A stretch of 64,000 bases of DNA from Salinivirgaceae bacterium (GTDB taxonomy: Bacteria > Bacteroidota > Bacteroidia > Bacteroidales > SZUA-534): the NCBI GenBank assembly GCA_017474765.1, contig JAFVGW010000013.1, positions 30,890 through 94,889 on the forward strand. The letters run 5' to 3'. Of this stretch, positions 27,417 through 35,943 are shown piece after piece; within the stretch, counting starts at the first letter, position 1, and each line of letters opens with the position of its first letter. The position numbers were made by a program, and so were the translations under genes. Under the pieces are notes generated by a model. It was not told where the DNA came from. It was given only the letters and a program-made list of their open reading frames with translations, and ran no database searches.

Positions 27417-29843
27417 CTAAAACCTCACCGTCACACTGCCCATTGCTGTGAAACCAGCCATTGGGATGAAGCCGATTTGGTAGTAGCGGTTGTCGTTGGG
27501 GTGGCCGCCACTTTCATAGTTGGCCGAATAAACCCAACCATTTGCGGCATAGTGGCGGTTGAACAAGTTGTTGAAATTCAGACCGAAAATAGCCTCTTTC
27601 AGCACCCGTTTCGGCTTCAGCGTGTAACTCAGATTCAGGTTCGATGTGGTGTAGGCAGGCAGCGAGCGGTCTTCGTTCTCGGTGTTGTCGAGATACTGAC
27701 GGCTCACGTAGTTGGTGTGCCAAGTGGCCTGCCAACCCTTGTGGTGGAAGTTCACAAAGCCGTTTACAATGGCCGATGGCGAGAAAGCCAGCGTTGAGTT
27801 GTCGTAGTGGATGATGTCGAAGCCGTCGCCGTCGTAAGCATTGCCGTTGGCGTCGGTGTTGCCGTCCCAATCGTCCCAATTCTCAACGTACTCGTCAAAG
27901 TCCTTTATCTTGTTGATGCTCAGTGCGGCGTTGCCCTCGATGGTGAGCCACTCGTTGATGTCAACAGCAGCCTGAAGCTCGGCGCCTGCGCGGTACGAGT
28001 CCTTGATGTTGGTGGTGAGTTTCTCGCCGATGTCGCTTTGCGCGCCCGTCTGTACAAATTGGTCGGTGTAGTCCATATAATAAAGGTTGAGGCCCGCGCG
28101 GACAGCCTCGCCAGCAAACTGATAACCAAGTTCATAGTCGAACATTTGCTCGGCTTTGGGGGCGGGATACGAGCCATTGTCGGTGAAGTTGTTGCGCTCG
28201 GGCTCGCGATGGCTAAGTGCCACCGAACCATAGACGCGGTGGGCGTCGGTGCGCCACGAGAAGCCAGCCTTCGGGTTCACAAAATTGTATTTCTCGTCGA
28301 TGTTGAGCGGTTGGTTGTAGAGGCCGCTCTCGTCGTCGTAAAACTTGTCGTTGATGCCGTCGGTGGTGTAGCCCACGTGGCGGAACTGAACGTCGGCAAA
28401 CACGTCGAAGCCTTCGGTCAGGTGCAGGGCCGCTTTTGCGAAAGCGCTACCGTCGAACTTGTTGGCGTCAGAGTCGTAATATTTATAGTCGCCGTCGGCC
28501 AAATACTTGTCGGCCACGGTTTTATCTTTGATGTAGTTGAGGTAGCCGAAGTGGTTGCCATTGAAATTCTGCACCGACGCGCCGCCAATAATATCCAGCA
28601 AATCATTGGTATAGTTGATGTTCCAAACCACGCCGTAGGTGTTCTGCGAGAGGCCCTTCTTGCGCACAAAATCGGTCTTTTTGATGCTGTTGCCCTCGGC
28701 GTCCTTGGCGCTCAAACCGTATTTTTTGAGTTTGTTGTTGGGGCGGAACTCCTCGTAGTAGCCGTAGCCGTAAGTGTAATGCAATGAGGCAGTTGTAGCC
28801 AGATTGTCGTTTATCTGCCAAACCGCCGACAGAATGTTGTGGTCTTGCCAGAAGTTGTCGGTGGTGCGGTCCCAAAACGAGCCGTCGGCCATTTGATAGC
28901 GTTGGGTGGTGTACTCATACGGTTTGCCAACCGTTTTCTGCTCTAAAGGCGTGATAGTCAACGCTTCATAGAGTGAGTTGAACTTGCCCAAGCCAGCGTC
29001 CCACATATCCTCGTAGGTTTTGATGCCCGTCCGCTCGCCATAGATGCCGTCCATAATGCTCAAATCGTCGTTGCCCGCCGTCACGCCGTTCCAAGCCTGA
29101 CCAGTACGCTCAAAGTTGCCGATGTTTTTGTATCTAACTTGCAGATTGTCAGTCTGCCAAGTGATACCGCCATAGTACGAGCCGCTATTGGCGCTTGTGC
29201 CGTGGATGTAGCCGTCGGTGCGCGTTTGATGGTAGGCACCATCGATAATCAAACTATTGAACAACAGGCCAGTAGAAGCCTTGCCGCCAAAGTTGACTGT
29301 GTTGAACGAGCCGTACGAAACCGACAGCTCAACACCTGCCGTCTGCATTGGCAACGCCGACGACAGAGCCACCGTTCCGCCGAAAGCACCGTCGCCGTTG
29401 GTCGATGAGCCCACGCCGCGCTGAATCTGCACGCTGCCCAAGAGCGAGCCGTAAGAGTTCATATTGGCCCAGAACACGCATTGGTCCTCGGGCGAGTTGA
29501 GCGGCACTCCGTCGAGCGTGACGTTGATGCGCGAGTCGCCCGCACCGCGGATGCGCATATAGGTGGTGCCTGTGCCAAGGCCGTTCTCGCTCCAGGCAAG
29601 CACGCCAGGCGTCTGCGAGAACAGAAACGGCAGTTCGCGGCCCGTCTTCGAGAACTCGTTGAGCTCTGTTTTTTTGATGTTCGACACTGCAAACGGCGCG
29701 TTCTGCTGAGCCCGCACGCCGTTAATCACAACCTCCTGCAACTGCTCGGCGGCAATCACAGTGTCGGATTGCGCGGCCTCCTGTGCCACGGCTCCAACAG
29801 CCGTCATCGATGCAATTGTAATGAATAGAAATTCCCTTTTCAT
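27417..29843 (-). CDS. TonB-dependent receptor, probably for thiamine
   Basis: An 808-residue outer-membrane receptor. A signal peptide (about 1-20, ending AVAQEA) is followed by a short TonB-box region, the plug domain (EVVINGVRAQQNAPFAVSN; MRIRGAGDSRINVTLDGVPL; GVGSSTNGDGAFGGTVAL) and a 22-strand barrel ending in MGSVTVRF with terminal Phe. There is no CarboxypepD_reg domain, so it is not a SusC type. A TPP riboswitch precedes it, which points to uptake of thiamine or a thiamine precursor. No pnuT or thiamine-kinase gene is next to it. Confidence 0.9.
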   Translation of the reverse strand: MKREFLFITIASMTAVGAVAQEAAQSDTVIAAEQLQEVVINGVRAQQNAPFAVSNIKKTELNEFSKTGRELPFLFSQTPGVLAWSENGLGTGTTYMRIRGAGDSRINVTLDGVPLNSPEDQCVFWANMNSYGSLLGSVQIQRGVGSSTNGDGAFGGTVALSSALPMQTAGVELSVSYGSFNTVNFGGKASTGLLFNSLIIDGAYHQTRTDGYIHGTSANSGSYYGGITWQTDNLQVRYKNIGNFERTGQAWNGVTAGNDDLSIMDGIYGERTGIKTYEDMWDAGLGKFNSLYEALTITPLEQKTVGKPYEYTTQRYQMADGSFWDRTTDNFWQDHNILSAVWQINDNLATTASLHYTYGYGYYEEFRPNNKLKKYGLSAKDAEGNSIKKTDFVRKKGLSQNTYGVVWNINYTNDLLDIIGGASVQNFNGNHFGYLNYIKDKTVADKYLADGDYKYYDSDANKFDGSAFAKAALHLTEGFDVFADVQFRHVGYTTDGINDKFYDDESGLYNQPLNIDEKYNFVNPKAGFSWRTDAHRVYGSVALSHREPERNNFTDNGSYPAPKAEQMFDYELGYQFAGEAVRAGLNLYYMDYTDQFVQTGAQSDIGEKLTTNIKDSYRAGAELQAAVDINEWLTIEGNAALSINKIKDFDEYVENWDDWDGNTDANGNAYDGDGFDIIHYDNSTLAFSPSAIVNGFVNFHHKGWQATWHTNYVSRQYLDNTENEDRSLPAYTTSNLNLSYTLKPKRVLKEAIFGLNFNNLFNRHYAANGWVYSANYESGGHPNDNRYYQIGFIPMAGFTAMGSVTVRF

Positions 29844-29933
29844 CTTTTTAAATTTTAAAAAAACAGTTAGTAAAAAAGATTGAAATGGGGGTAATGAAAG
29901 AATTATACTGGTTTGGCTTCTGATTGGAAATCA

Positions 29934-30010
29934 AAGCCTTATCCCTACGACGGCATTACCCGTATCAGGTTCAAAGGGTATAATCTCAGCCGCAAGCGGC
30001 ACCCCATTCT
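29934..30010 (-). promoter_or_regulatory. TPP (THI-box) riboswitch
   Basis: Read on the minus strand it shows GGGGTGC, then GGCTGAGATTATACCC, then GAACCTGATACGGGTAATGCC and GTAGGGATAAGG in the order of the TPP aptamer. CTGAGA is at plus positions 29984-29989 and ACCTGAT at 29964-29970. A hairpin (GGCTT...AAGCC) follows directly and could be the expression platform. The aptamer regulates the TonB receptor 90 bp downstream. Confidence 0.93.
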
Positions 30011-30020
30011 TTTCGGGGCG

Positions 30021-30028
30021 CAAAGGTA
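30021..30028 (-). promoter_or_regulatory. -7 promoter box for the riboswitch transcript
   Basis: TACCTTTG on the minus strand fits TAnnTTTG and lies directly before the GCCCC that opens the riboswitch leader. Confidence 0.6.
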
Positions 30029-30170
30029 GAAATTTCTCGAACCGACAATGCACGGGGCGATATTTTTCTTGCGCAGTTAACACAATTGAGACACTGTTTC
30101 TGAACGCAGATGACGCAGATTGAACGGATTTTTCCACACTGCACCAATGCCCACCCTCGTCGCCTGCGCA

Positions 30171-30206
30171 AACGTGGCGCACCGCGTCTCTACGACACGC
30201 CACGTT
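30171..30206. repeat. Inverted repeat AACGTGGCG / CGCCACGTT
   Basis: Nine-base perfect arms (30171-30179 and 30198-30206) enclose an 18-base loop. It is a likely dispersed palindromic element, without T run. Confidence 0.6.
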
Positions 30207-30245
30207 CTATAATGCCGCAGGCGGTGCAAAGGTTGCCCACCTTAT

Positions 30246-30773
30246 CTAATAATACCCATAACTTTTGTTAGAAAACAAGCCGCCAATCTCACCCGTTTCG
30301 GGATTGAAATAACGTTCTTCCCAAGCACCACAATAGTATCCTAATCTGATTAGCATTGTGTAACCATCAACTTTTTTTCTACACCAATAGACTTCACTTG
30401 TATGCGGCTTTTCATCTCTAGTAGGTCCTCGCCCCAAATTTGGCATAATGGGGTGTGGCATCTCCACCACCTTGTGCACACTTCCATCGGCGTTGTAGAT
30501 GGTTGTTGTGTATTCTCCTAATTCAGATATTGTTACGATAACCTTATCCATATTTGGGGTTGGAAGAGTTCCTTCTTGCCATACATTGGAAATAACAATG
30601 GGTAGGCCTTTATAATTCCAACGAATTCCGACTACTGCAAATCTATGTTCATCATAGTGGTAATCAAAATCTATAGGAAAGAGCATTGTTGGCATTTGTT
30701 GATATTTCTGTGTATCAAATGCTACGATCACTCCTTTATCATTAAACCATTCAAAATCAGTTATCAAATCCAT
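30246..30773 (-). CDS. Hypothetical protein, 175 residues
   Basis: Not recognised. A soluble protein rich in aromatic residues with many short strands (FPIDFDYHYDEHRFAVVGIRW; a Tyr-rich ending NKSYGYY), no signal peptide and no membrane helix. The segment RYFNPETGEI slightly resembles Rhs-type repeat text. Small solitary genes like this in Bacteroidales are often immunity-like or remnant cargo genes, but that is speculation. Just upstream a short reading frame without a start looks like the tail of another protein (about 30779-30853). Confidence 0.5.
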   Translation of the reverse strand: MDLITDFEWFNDKGVIVAFDTQKYQQMPTMLFPIDFDYHYDEHRFAVVGIRWNYKGLPIVISNVWQEGTLPTPNMDKVIVTISELGEYTTTIYNADGSVHKVVEMPHPIMPNLGRGPTRDEKPHTSEVYWCRKKVDGYTMLIRLGYYCGAWEERYFNPETGEIGGLFSNKSYGYY

Positions 30774-30843
30774 AATATTTATTTTAGTTCTAATCTCTCA
30801 AGTTCAATCAAATAATCTTTCCAATCTTCCCCCTCGCCAATTT

Positions 30844-32262
30844 CTATTCCACACTAATAATCACTCTCTTATAAGCCGTCAGACTGAATGGGCCGTTGTC
30901 GTGTATCTCGCAGATTAAGTGGTAGATATTACCCTGCGAATTGTCGGGAATAGTGAAATTGACTTTTGCCGATTCGGGATTTTTGATTTCGGGGTAGCCT
31001 GTTTCGTCGGGGAACTCTTGAAACCACCAGTTGAACGAGAGTTTGTCGCCGTCGGCATCGAATGATTTTGAGGCATCGAACTTGAGCGTTTGCCCTGCTC
31101 TGGCACTGATATTCAGCGGGTTCAAATCTTGCGAGCCGTTGACAACCGCCACAGGGTTGTGGTTGCCCTCGCCAGTGTCGGCCCACTGCATGCGTGCGGC
31201 AAAATCGTTGAACTCGTCGGGGTAGAACTTGTGCTCGTAGGCGTTCGATATGTCTTTGAGCGGCTGGTTCCAGTTGGTCCAGGCGTAGGTTTCGCCGTCG
31301 GGCGACACTTCGAACTGGTGGCAGCCGCCCCAGCCAATCTGCATCGGGTCGTCGGGGTTGTTCAGGCCGTTGGGCATCACGTTCAGGAAACTCGGGGTGT
31401 CGCCCTCAACGCCCCAAAGGAATTTCGGATAAACCTTGCCCATGGCGCCTTTGCCTTGAATCTGGCTTGCGTATTTGTCCCAGTTCGATTTGCCCAACTC
31501 GTTCTGGTTGAGCCAGGCGCTCTCGTCCCAAATCATCAGCAAATCAAACGGATAGTCGCGGCGGAGCCACTGGTGCGAACTGTAGGCGCGGTTCATGCGC
31601 ATGCTGTACTGCATATCCTGGTCGGTTATGGTGTAGAGGCGGAACTTGTTCAGAAATTTCTTGAGTTCGTCGGCGCTGCGCTCCTGCTTCACGCGCCACA
31701 CGGCCTGCGCGAAAGTGTTGGCGCCGCCCCACGAGCAGAGCCATATCGGGCGGTCGTCGTCCTCGTCGGCAAGGCGGATTAGGAAATCGCTTCCTGGCGA
31801 GTTGTTGTCGTTGCCAATCACGCCTATTCCTGCCCGCTTGCTGCCCATCATGGCGCGGCTGCGGATATAGTCGGCACTCGGCCAATAGCCAAGCGTCTGT
31901 TGTTTCTGCTCTTCGTCGATACTATTGAAACTCTGCTGGTTAGAGCGTTTCATGAGATTCTGCACATCGGTTTGATAGGCATCGATTACGCGCGTCAGAT
32001 AAACCGACCACTCCTCGGGATAAGGGTCGCAGTTCCAGCCGATTGAGGTTATAATGGCCTCTATTTCAAAGCGGTCGGCGTATGCAAGCAGCCTCACCGC
32101 CGACTCGTTGTCGTCGGGTTCAACCTCGGCAGGGCCAATGTCGGTCATCACCACAATTCGGGGTTTGAGAACTTGTGCCGCGGTTTCAACCTTATTGGAG
32201 CACACGCTGCCGGCGGCAAGCAAAGCCAGCGCCGAAAATGCCAAAAGAGTGTGTGTTTTCAT
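30844..32262 (-). CDS. Secreted DUF1593 (nucleoside-hydrolase-like) protein
   Basis: A 472-residue exported protein. The signal peptide is followed by a Cys near residue 22 (AAGSVC), so it may be a lipoprotein. The N-terminal domain has VVMTDIGPAEVEPDDNESAV and YADRFEIEAIITSIG, resembling the Asp-rich calcium site of nucleoside hydrolases, as in DUF1593. The C-terminal 100 residues form a PKD/Ig-like cap (DASKSFDADGDKLSFNWWFQ). Members are often described as sugar- or cellulose-binding, but the substrate is unknown. The ATG at 32262 gives the best signal peptide; 32277 is the alternative. Confidence 0.8.
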   Translation of the reverse strand: MKTHTLLAFSALALLAAGSVCSNKVETAAQVLKPRIVVMTDIGPAEVEPDDNESAVRLLAYADRFEIEAIITSIGWNCDPYPEEWSVYLTRVIDAYQTDVQNLMKRSNQQSFNSIDEEQKQQTLGYWPSADYIRSRAMMGSKRAGIGVIGNDNNSPGSDFLIRLADEDDDRPIWLCSWGGANTFAQAVWRVKQERSADELKKFLNKFRLYTITDQDMQYSMRMNRAYSSHQWLRRDYPFDLLMIWDESAWLNQNELGKSNWDKYASQIQGKGAMGKVYPKFLWGVEGDTPSFLNVMPNGLNNPDDPMQIGWGGCHQFEVSPDGETYAWTNWNQPLKDISNAYEHKFYPDEFNDFAARMQWADTGEGNHNPVAVVNGSQDLNPLNISARAGQTLKFDASKSFDADGDKLSFNWWFQEFPDETGYPEIKNPESAKVNFTIPDNSQGNIYHLICEIHDNGPFSLTAYKRVIISVE

Positions 32263-32433
32263 ATATCGGTTTTTCATTTATTACAAAAAAATAACGGTCA
32301 GTGAAGTATTCAGGCTAAAATAGCAGCCATCAGAAATCACTTCTTTTCACTACGAAAGTTACGTTTTTTATTGAAGTGCGACAGCCTCTGCGGTGTTTTT
32401 TGCCAATAAAATTGGCGATTACAAGTGCAATTA

Positions 32434-33399
32434 TCAGCTTTTGCGATGCCTTCTCTTGTAGAGCTGGTACGAGTTGACGAAGTTGTGCCATAGGCTGTAT
32501 AGTCCGCCGGCTACGGCCACCACAGGATTCATGAATGTGTACGCCACCCAGATGATGAACACAGTGTTCTTCTGCCCCATTGCCTGTCCGCCGCTGATGC
32601 GGTCGCCGTAATGCCCGCCGATGCGCTTGCCCAGCCAGAACTGAAGAGCGCAGCACACGAGCGTGGCCGCAAGCATTCCCGCAAAGCACAATAGCGAAAT
32701 CCGGCTGTTGACAATGGCCCGTGTGGTAACAGCCATGGCCAGCGCAAGCGAGAACATCCACAAATAGAACGCCAAATCGCGAACCGAAACCACCATCTGC
32801 AGAAAGCGCGGGAAGAAGAGCCGCGTTATCCACGCAAGTGCAAACGGGAAAACCAGCAGAGGAAAAACCTGCTTTATGATGATGAAAAACGAGTGTGCAA
32901 AATTCATTCCTATGCCCGGATTGACCACCGGCACCACTGCCGGCACCACCAGCGCCGTGACAATGTTTATCAGAATGGTGTAGCCCACCAGCGACAGAGT
33001 GTTGCCGCCCAGCTTGTCGGTCACCACCACGGCGGCAGTGGCTGTCGGGCAGATTAGGCACACCATGGCGCCCTCCACAATGATGCTCCACTCGCTCCAA
33101 CGCAAAAGGCACGCCACAACGGCCATCGCCACAAACGCACCCGACTGGATGAGCGCCAGCCACAAATGCCATCGGCAGAAACGGATTTTTGAGGGGTCGA
33201 TTTTGCAGAACGATATGTAGAGCATTGCAAAGAGCAGCAACGGCTGAACCACGCCCACCACGCTGCTGGCCAGTTGCCGCGTTTCGGCACTGAATCCGGC
33301 TGCCGAAAAAAGAAAATAAGCCAGCACACCGACACCCATAACAATAGGCAGCGCCCAATCCTTCACAAAACCAATTACCCTGCTCATTGATGCTTGCAA
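32434..33399 (-). CDS. Bile acid:sodium symporter (BASS)-like transporter
   Basis: A 321-residue inner-membrane protein with about nine to ten hydrophobic helices. The layout and motifs such as GAMVCLICPTATAAVVVTDK and the last helices (QAMGQKNTVFIIWVAYTF) fit the BASS/arsenical-type fold with crossed broken helices. A longer overlapping frame covers the same interval, but its translation is Cys/His/Gly-rich without helices. The substrate is unknown. It is transcribed divergently from the cation efflux gene. Confidence 0.75.
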   Translation of the reverse strand: MQASMSRVIGFVKDWALPIVMGVGVLAYFLFSAAGFSAETRQLASSVVGVVQPLLLFAMLYISFCKIDPSKIRFCRWHLWLALIQSGAFVAMAVVACLLRWSEWSIIVEGAMVCLICPTATAAVVVTDKLGGNTLSLVGYTILINIVTALVVPAVVPVVNPGIGMNFAHSFFIIIKQVFPLLVFPFALAWITRLFFPRFLQMVVSVRDLAFYLWMFSLALAMAVTTRAIVNSRISLLCFAGMLAATLVCCALQFWLGKRIGGHYGDRISGGQAMGQKNTVFIIWVAYTFMNPVVAVAGGLYSLWHNFVNSYQLYKRRHRKS

Positions 33400-33499
33400 A
33401 ATCAGGCGGCAAAAGTATTCAATTTCAATTTTCTATCGATGCCGTTTTTTGAATGACCCACACACTTTAAAAATATTTACTCAATTGCCAATTCTAAAC

Positions 33500-33507
33500 T
33501 ATCTTTG
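33500..33507 (+). promoter_or_regulatory. -7 promoter box for the CDF gene
   Basis: TATCTTTG matches TAnnTTTG exactly, 20 bp before the GTG start. Confidence 0.6.
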
Positions 33508-33527
33508 CCCTACTTAAACAGCAATTT

Positions 33528-34433
33528 GTGAATCGCGAGCAACAGATTTATCGGGTGACGTGGGTTGGATTTTTCGCCAACCTGTTTCTGTCGGTGGGCA
33601 AGATTGCGGCTGGCATTGTGGGCCGAAGCGGCGCCATGATTGCCGACGGCATCCACTCCATTTCCGATTTCGCCACCGACCTTGTGGTAATGATTTTTGT
33701 GCGCGTGTCGGCAATGCCGAAAGACGACGACCACGATTACGGTCACGGCAAGTTCGAGACGCTAGCAACCATCATCATTGGAATGGCACTGTTTGTTGTT
33801 GCGGCAGGAATCTTCTGGAAAAGCGTCAAACTGATTGCCTGCGCCATTGGCGGACAAACTCTTGAACAACCCGAAGCCATTGCATTTGTAGCAGCAGCAG
33901 TGTCAATCGCTGTGAAGGAAGCGCTCTACCGCTACACCCGCAGGGTTGGCGAGAAGGTTGGTTCACAAGTGGTAGTGGCCAACGCCTGGCATCACCGTTC
34001 CGATGCGCTCTCGTCCATCGGCACACTTCTGGGCATTGGCGGAGCCTATTTTCTTGGGCAGAAATGGGCCGTGCTCGACCCCATTGCCGCAATCATTGTC
34101 AGCCTGCTGATTGCCAAAGTGGCCTACGACCTTATCAAACCGGGCATTGGCGAGATGCTCGAGCGCTCGCTGCCGAAGGAGCAGGAAGACGAGATTGAGT
34201 TGATAGTGCTCAGCAACAAGCATTTCAGCGATGTGCACAATTTGAAAACCCGCCGCATAGGGTCGGGCATTGCCATTGAGCTGCACGTGCGCGTGCCCGG
34301 CAACATGACCGTGAGCGAAGCACATAAAGCCACCGACGATGTTGAGCACCGCCTGCGCGAACACTACGGGCAGCACACACAGGTGATTCTGCATGTTGAG
34401 CCAAAGCGAGAATCATCGCAAAAAAATGGTTGA
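33528..34433 (+). CDS. Cation diffusion facilitator (CDF) transporter
   Basis: A 301-residue metal/proton antiporter with six helices and a C-terminal cytoplasmic dimer domain. Conserved metal sites are visible: MIADGIHSISDFATD in helix 2 and WHHRSDALSS in helix 5, with the DDDHDYGHGKFE loop between helices 2 and 3. It exports Zn, Fe, Co or similar divalent ions. The start codon is GTG, chosen because it follows the promoter and precedes the conserved TWVGFFANLFLSVGK. Confidence 0.92.
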   Translation: MNREQQIYRVTWVGFFANLFLSVGKIAAGIVGRSGAMIADGIHSISDFATDLVVMIFVRVSAMPKDDDHDYGHGKFETLATIIIGMALFVVAAGIFWKSVKLIACAIGGQTLEQPEAIAFVAAAVSIAVKEALYRYTRRVGEKVGSQVVVANAWHHRSDALSSIGTLLGIGGAYFLGQKWAVLDPIAAIIVSLLIAKVAYDLIKPGIGEMLERSLPKEQEDEIELIVLSNKHFSDVHNLKTRRIGSGIAIELHVRVPGNMTVSEAHKATDDVEHRLREHYGQHTQVILHVEPKRESSQKNG

Positions 34434-34710
34434 TTGAATGCCTGGCAAGCAATAATTCAGGTAAATGCTTTCGAAATTCGATTAGTTTTATGGAACAGTC
34501 TTGCTTTTTGCCGGCCGCAAAATGCTGGAATGAGCCCGTTCCGAATAATGTCTTTTCATGTTATCCGCATAATTATCGAGTTCTGTATATTACTACAAAT
34601 CATATATTTGCGCCAGCGAAAGACGTTTTAACAAAAACGTCATACACTATCAGAAAAAAAAATCACAATCCATAATTTGAAGATTATTGTCGGAATGTTT
34701 AAAAATGCAT

Positions 34711-34718
34711 TATCTTTG
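34711..34718 (+). promoter_or_regulatory. -7 promoter box for the usp gene
   Basis: TATCTTTG fits TAnnTTTG exactly; a TTG lies 21 bp upstream (34687). The start codon is 28 bp downstream. Confidence 0.6.
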
Positions 34719-34745
34719 AGCACTACTTTCTGAAAACTGCTAATT

Positions 34746-35576
34746 ATGGAATCTGGTAAAAAAATTATTGTTCCATGGGACTTCACGGAAGTTGCACAAA
34801 ACGCGTTGGCGCATGCAGCTAAAATTGCCAAAGTCCTTGAAAATGACATAGTTATTCTACACATCGTGAAAGAGGAGAAAGAAATCTCCTCGGTTACACC
34901 AAAACTGAATGAGGTAGCAGCAAACGCCGAAAAAACTTACGGATTGAAAGTTAGCGGTGTTGCTTTGGCTGGAAGTATTTTCACCACCATTGGCGAATAC
35001 ACCAAAGAACACGATGATGTTAATCTGGTGATTATGGGAACCCATGGAATGAAAGGTCTGCAAAAACTCACCGGCAGCTGGGCGCTTAAAGTGATTGTAA
35101 GCTCATACGCTCCTTTCATTGTTGTGCAAGACCCTCCGCTCGAAAACACCACTTACAGCAAGATTGTTTTCCCGGTCGACTTCAAGAACGAAAACCGCGA
35201 AAAACTGGTGTGGGCCATCTATTTCGGCAAAATCTTCAATGCAAAAATATGCTTCATCAAACAAGAGGTCAACGATTCAAACCTTGTCCGCAAGGTCAAC
35301 ACAAACCTCTCATTTGCAAAGAAATACCTCACAAAATACGAGGTTGAATATGAAATTGAAACCGCTACGAGCAGCAATTTTGAGGAACAGACAATTGAAT
35401 ATGCAAAACGCATTGAGGCTGACATGATGATGATTATGACTACCAAAAACATTGGTACTCTTGATTACGTGCTCGGCGCAAGTGAGCAATATATAATTGC
35501 CAACACCGCCCGCATTCCGGTCATGTGCGTCAATCCGCGCAAGAACTCTAATTTTGCCTTGGGTTCACTTTATTGA
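34746..35576 (+). CDS. Tandem universal stress protein
   Basis: A 276-residue cytoplasmic protein with two Usp domains in tandem (about 1-140 and 145-276). The first begins KIIVPWDFTEVAQNAL and has the ATP-binding signature MGTHGMKGLQKLTGSWALK. The second begins KIVFPVDFKNENREKL and has a degenerate nucleotide motif (MTTKNIGTLDYVLGASEQY), so only the first half probably binds ATP. It is monocistronic with its own promoter and terminator. Confidence 0.93.
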   Translation: MESGKKIIVPWDFTEVAQNALAHAAKIAKVLENDIVILHIVKEEKEISSVTPKLNEVAANAEKTYGLKVSGVALAGSIFTTIGEYTKEHDDVNLVIMGTHGMKGLQKLTGSWALKVIVSSYAPFIVVQDPPLENTTYSKIVFPVDFKNENREKLVWAIYFGKIFNAKICFIKQEVNDSNLVRKVNTNLSFAKKYLTKYEVEYEIETATSSNFEEQTIEYAKRIEADMMMIMTTKNIGTLDYVLGASEQYIIANTARIPVMCVNPRKNSNFALGSLY

Positions 35577-35943
35577 TTGCGTGAAAACCGCAGAGCGGAT
35601 GTCGGCCGAATTCGTTCGAATGATTTATATCCTACCCCTGATAATCTACTATCGGGGGTATTTTTTTGCTTTACCGCAACTGTTTCAAAGCAATAGATAT
35701 TCTCTCACAAGCAATCCGCCTCAACATTCAAATAACGATAAATACGAATTTTTACAGGAGATTGATTTCCGCTCAAAAAAAATTCCTTTTTTCTGTAACA
35801 TTGCGCAACATTCGCAGTCTATACATTGATTGAATAACTGAAGGATTGAATGTGTGAAAAGGCACGGTATGTTGGGAAAGTTGCGTTTTCTGAACTCCAT
35901 ACATTCTAAATTTTTAACGATTAAACAATTAAACATCAATAAA
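35577..35943. other. 367-bp gap between usp and the adaptor gene
   Basis: It contains the usp terminator (35633-35667). I see no gene or clear promoter in the rest. Confidence 0.5.
35633..35667 (+). terminator. Intrinsic terminator after usp
   Basis: TACCCCTGATA (35633-35643) pairs with TATCGGGGGTA (35650-35660), followed by seven T. Confidence 0.85.

Larger units (their letters stand above)
29844..30245. other. 402-bp region holding the TPP riboswitch
   Basis: From right to left on the minus strand: a promoter box, the TPP aptamer, a hairpin expression platform and a short spacer to the TonB gene. A separate palindromic repeat lies at 30171-30206. No gene is seen. Confidence 0.6.

Noticed and set aside
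27807..28787. 326-codon open frame opposite the TonB receptor
   Set aside because: The receptor is clear on the minus strand; this frame is Val-rich low complexity typical of an antisense shadow.
32330..33412. 360-codon frame overlapping the BASS-like transporter
   Set aside because: Same strand, other frame; no membrane helices and Cys/His/Gly-rich text, while the 321-residue frame gives a regular transporter.
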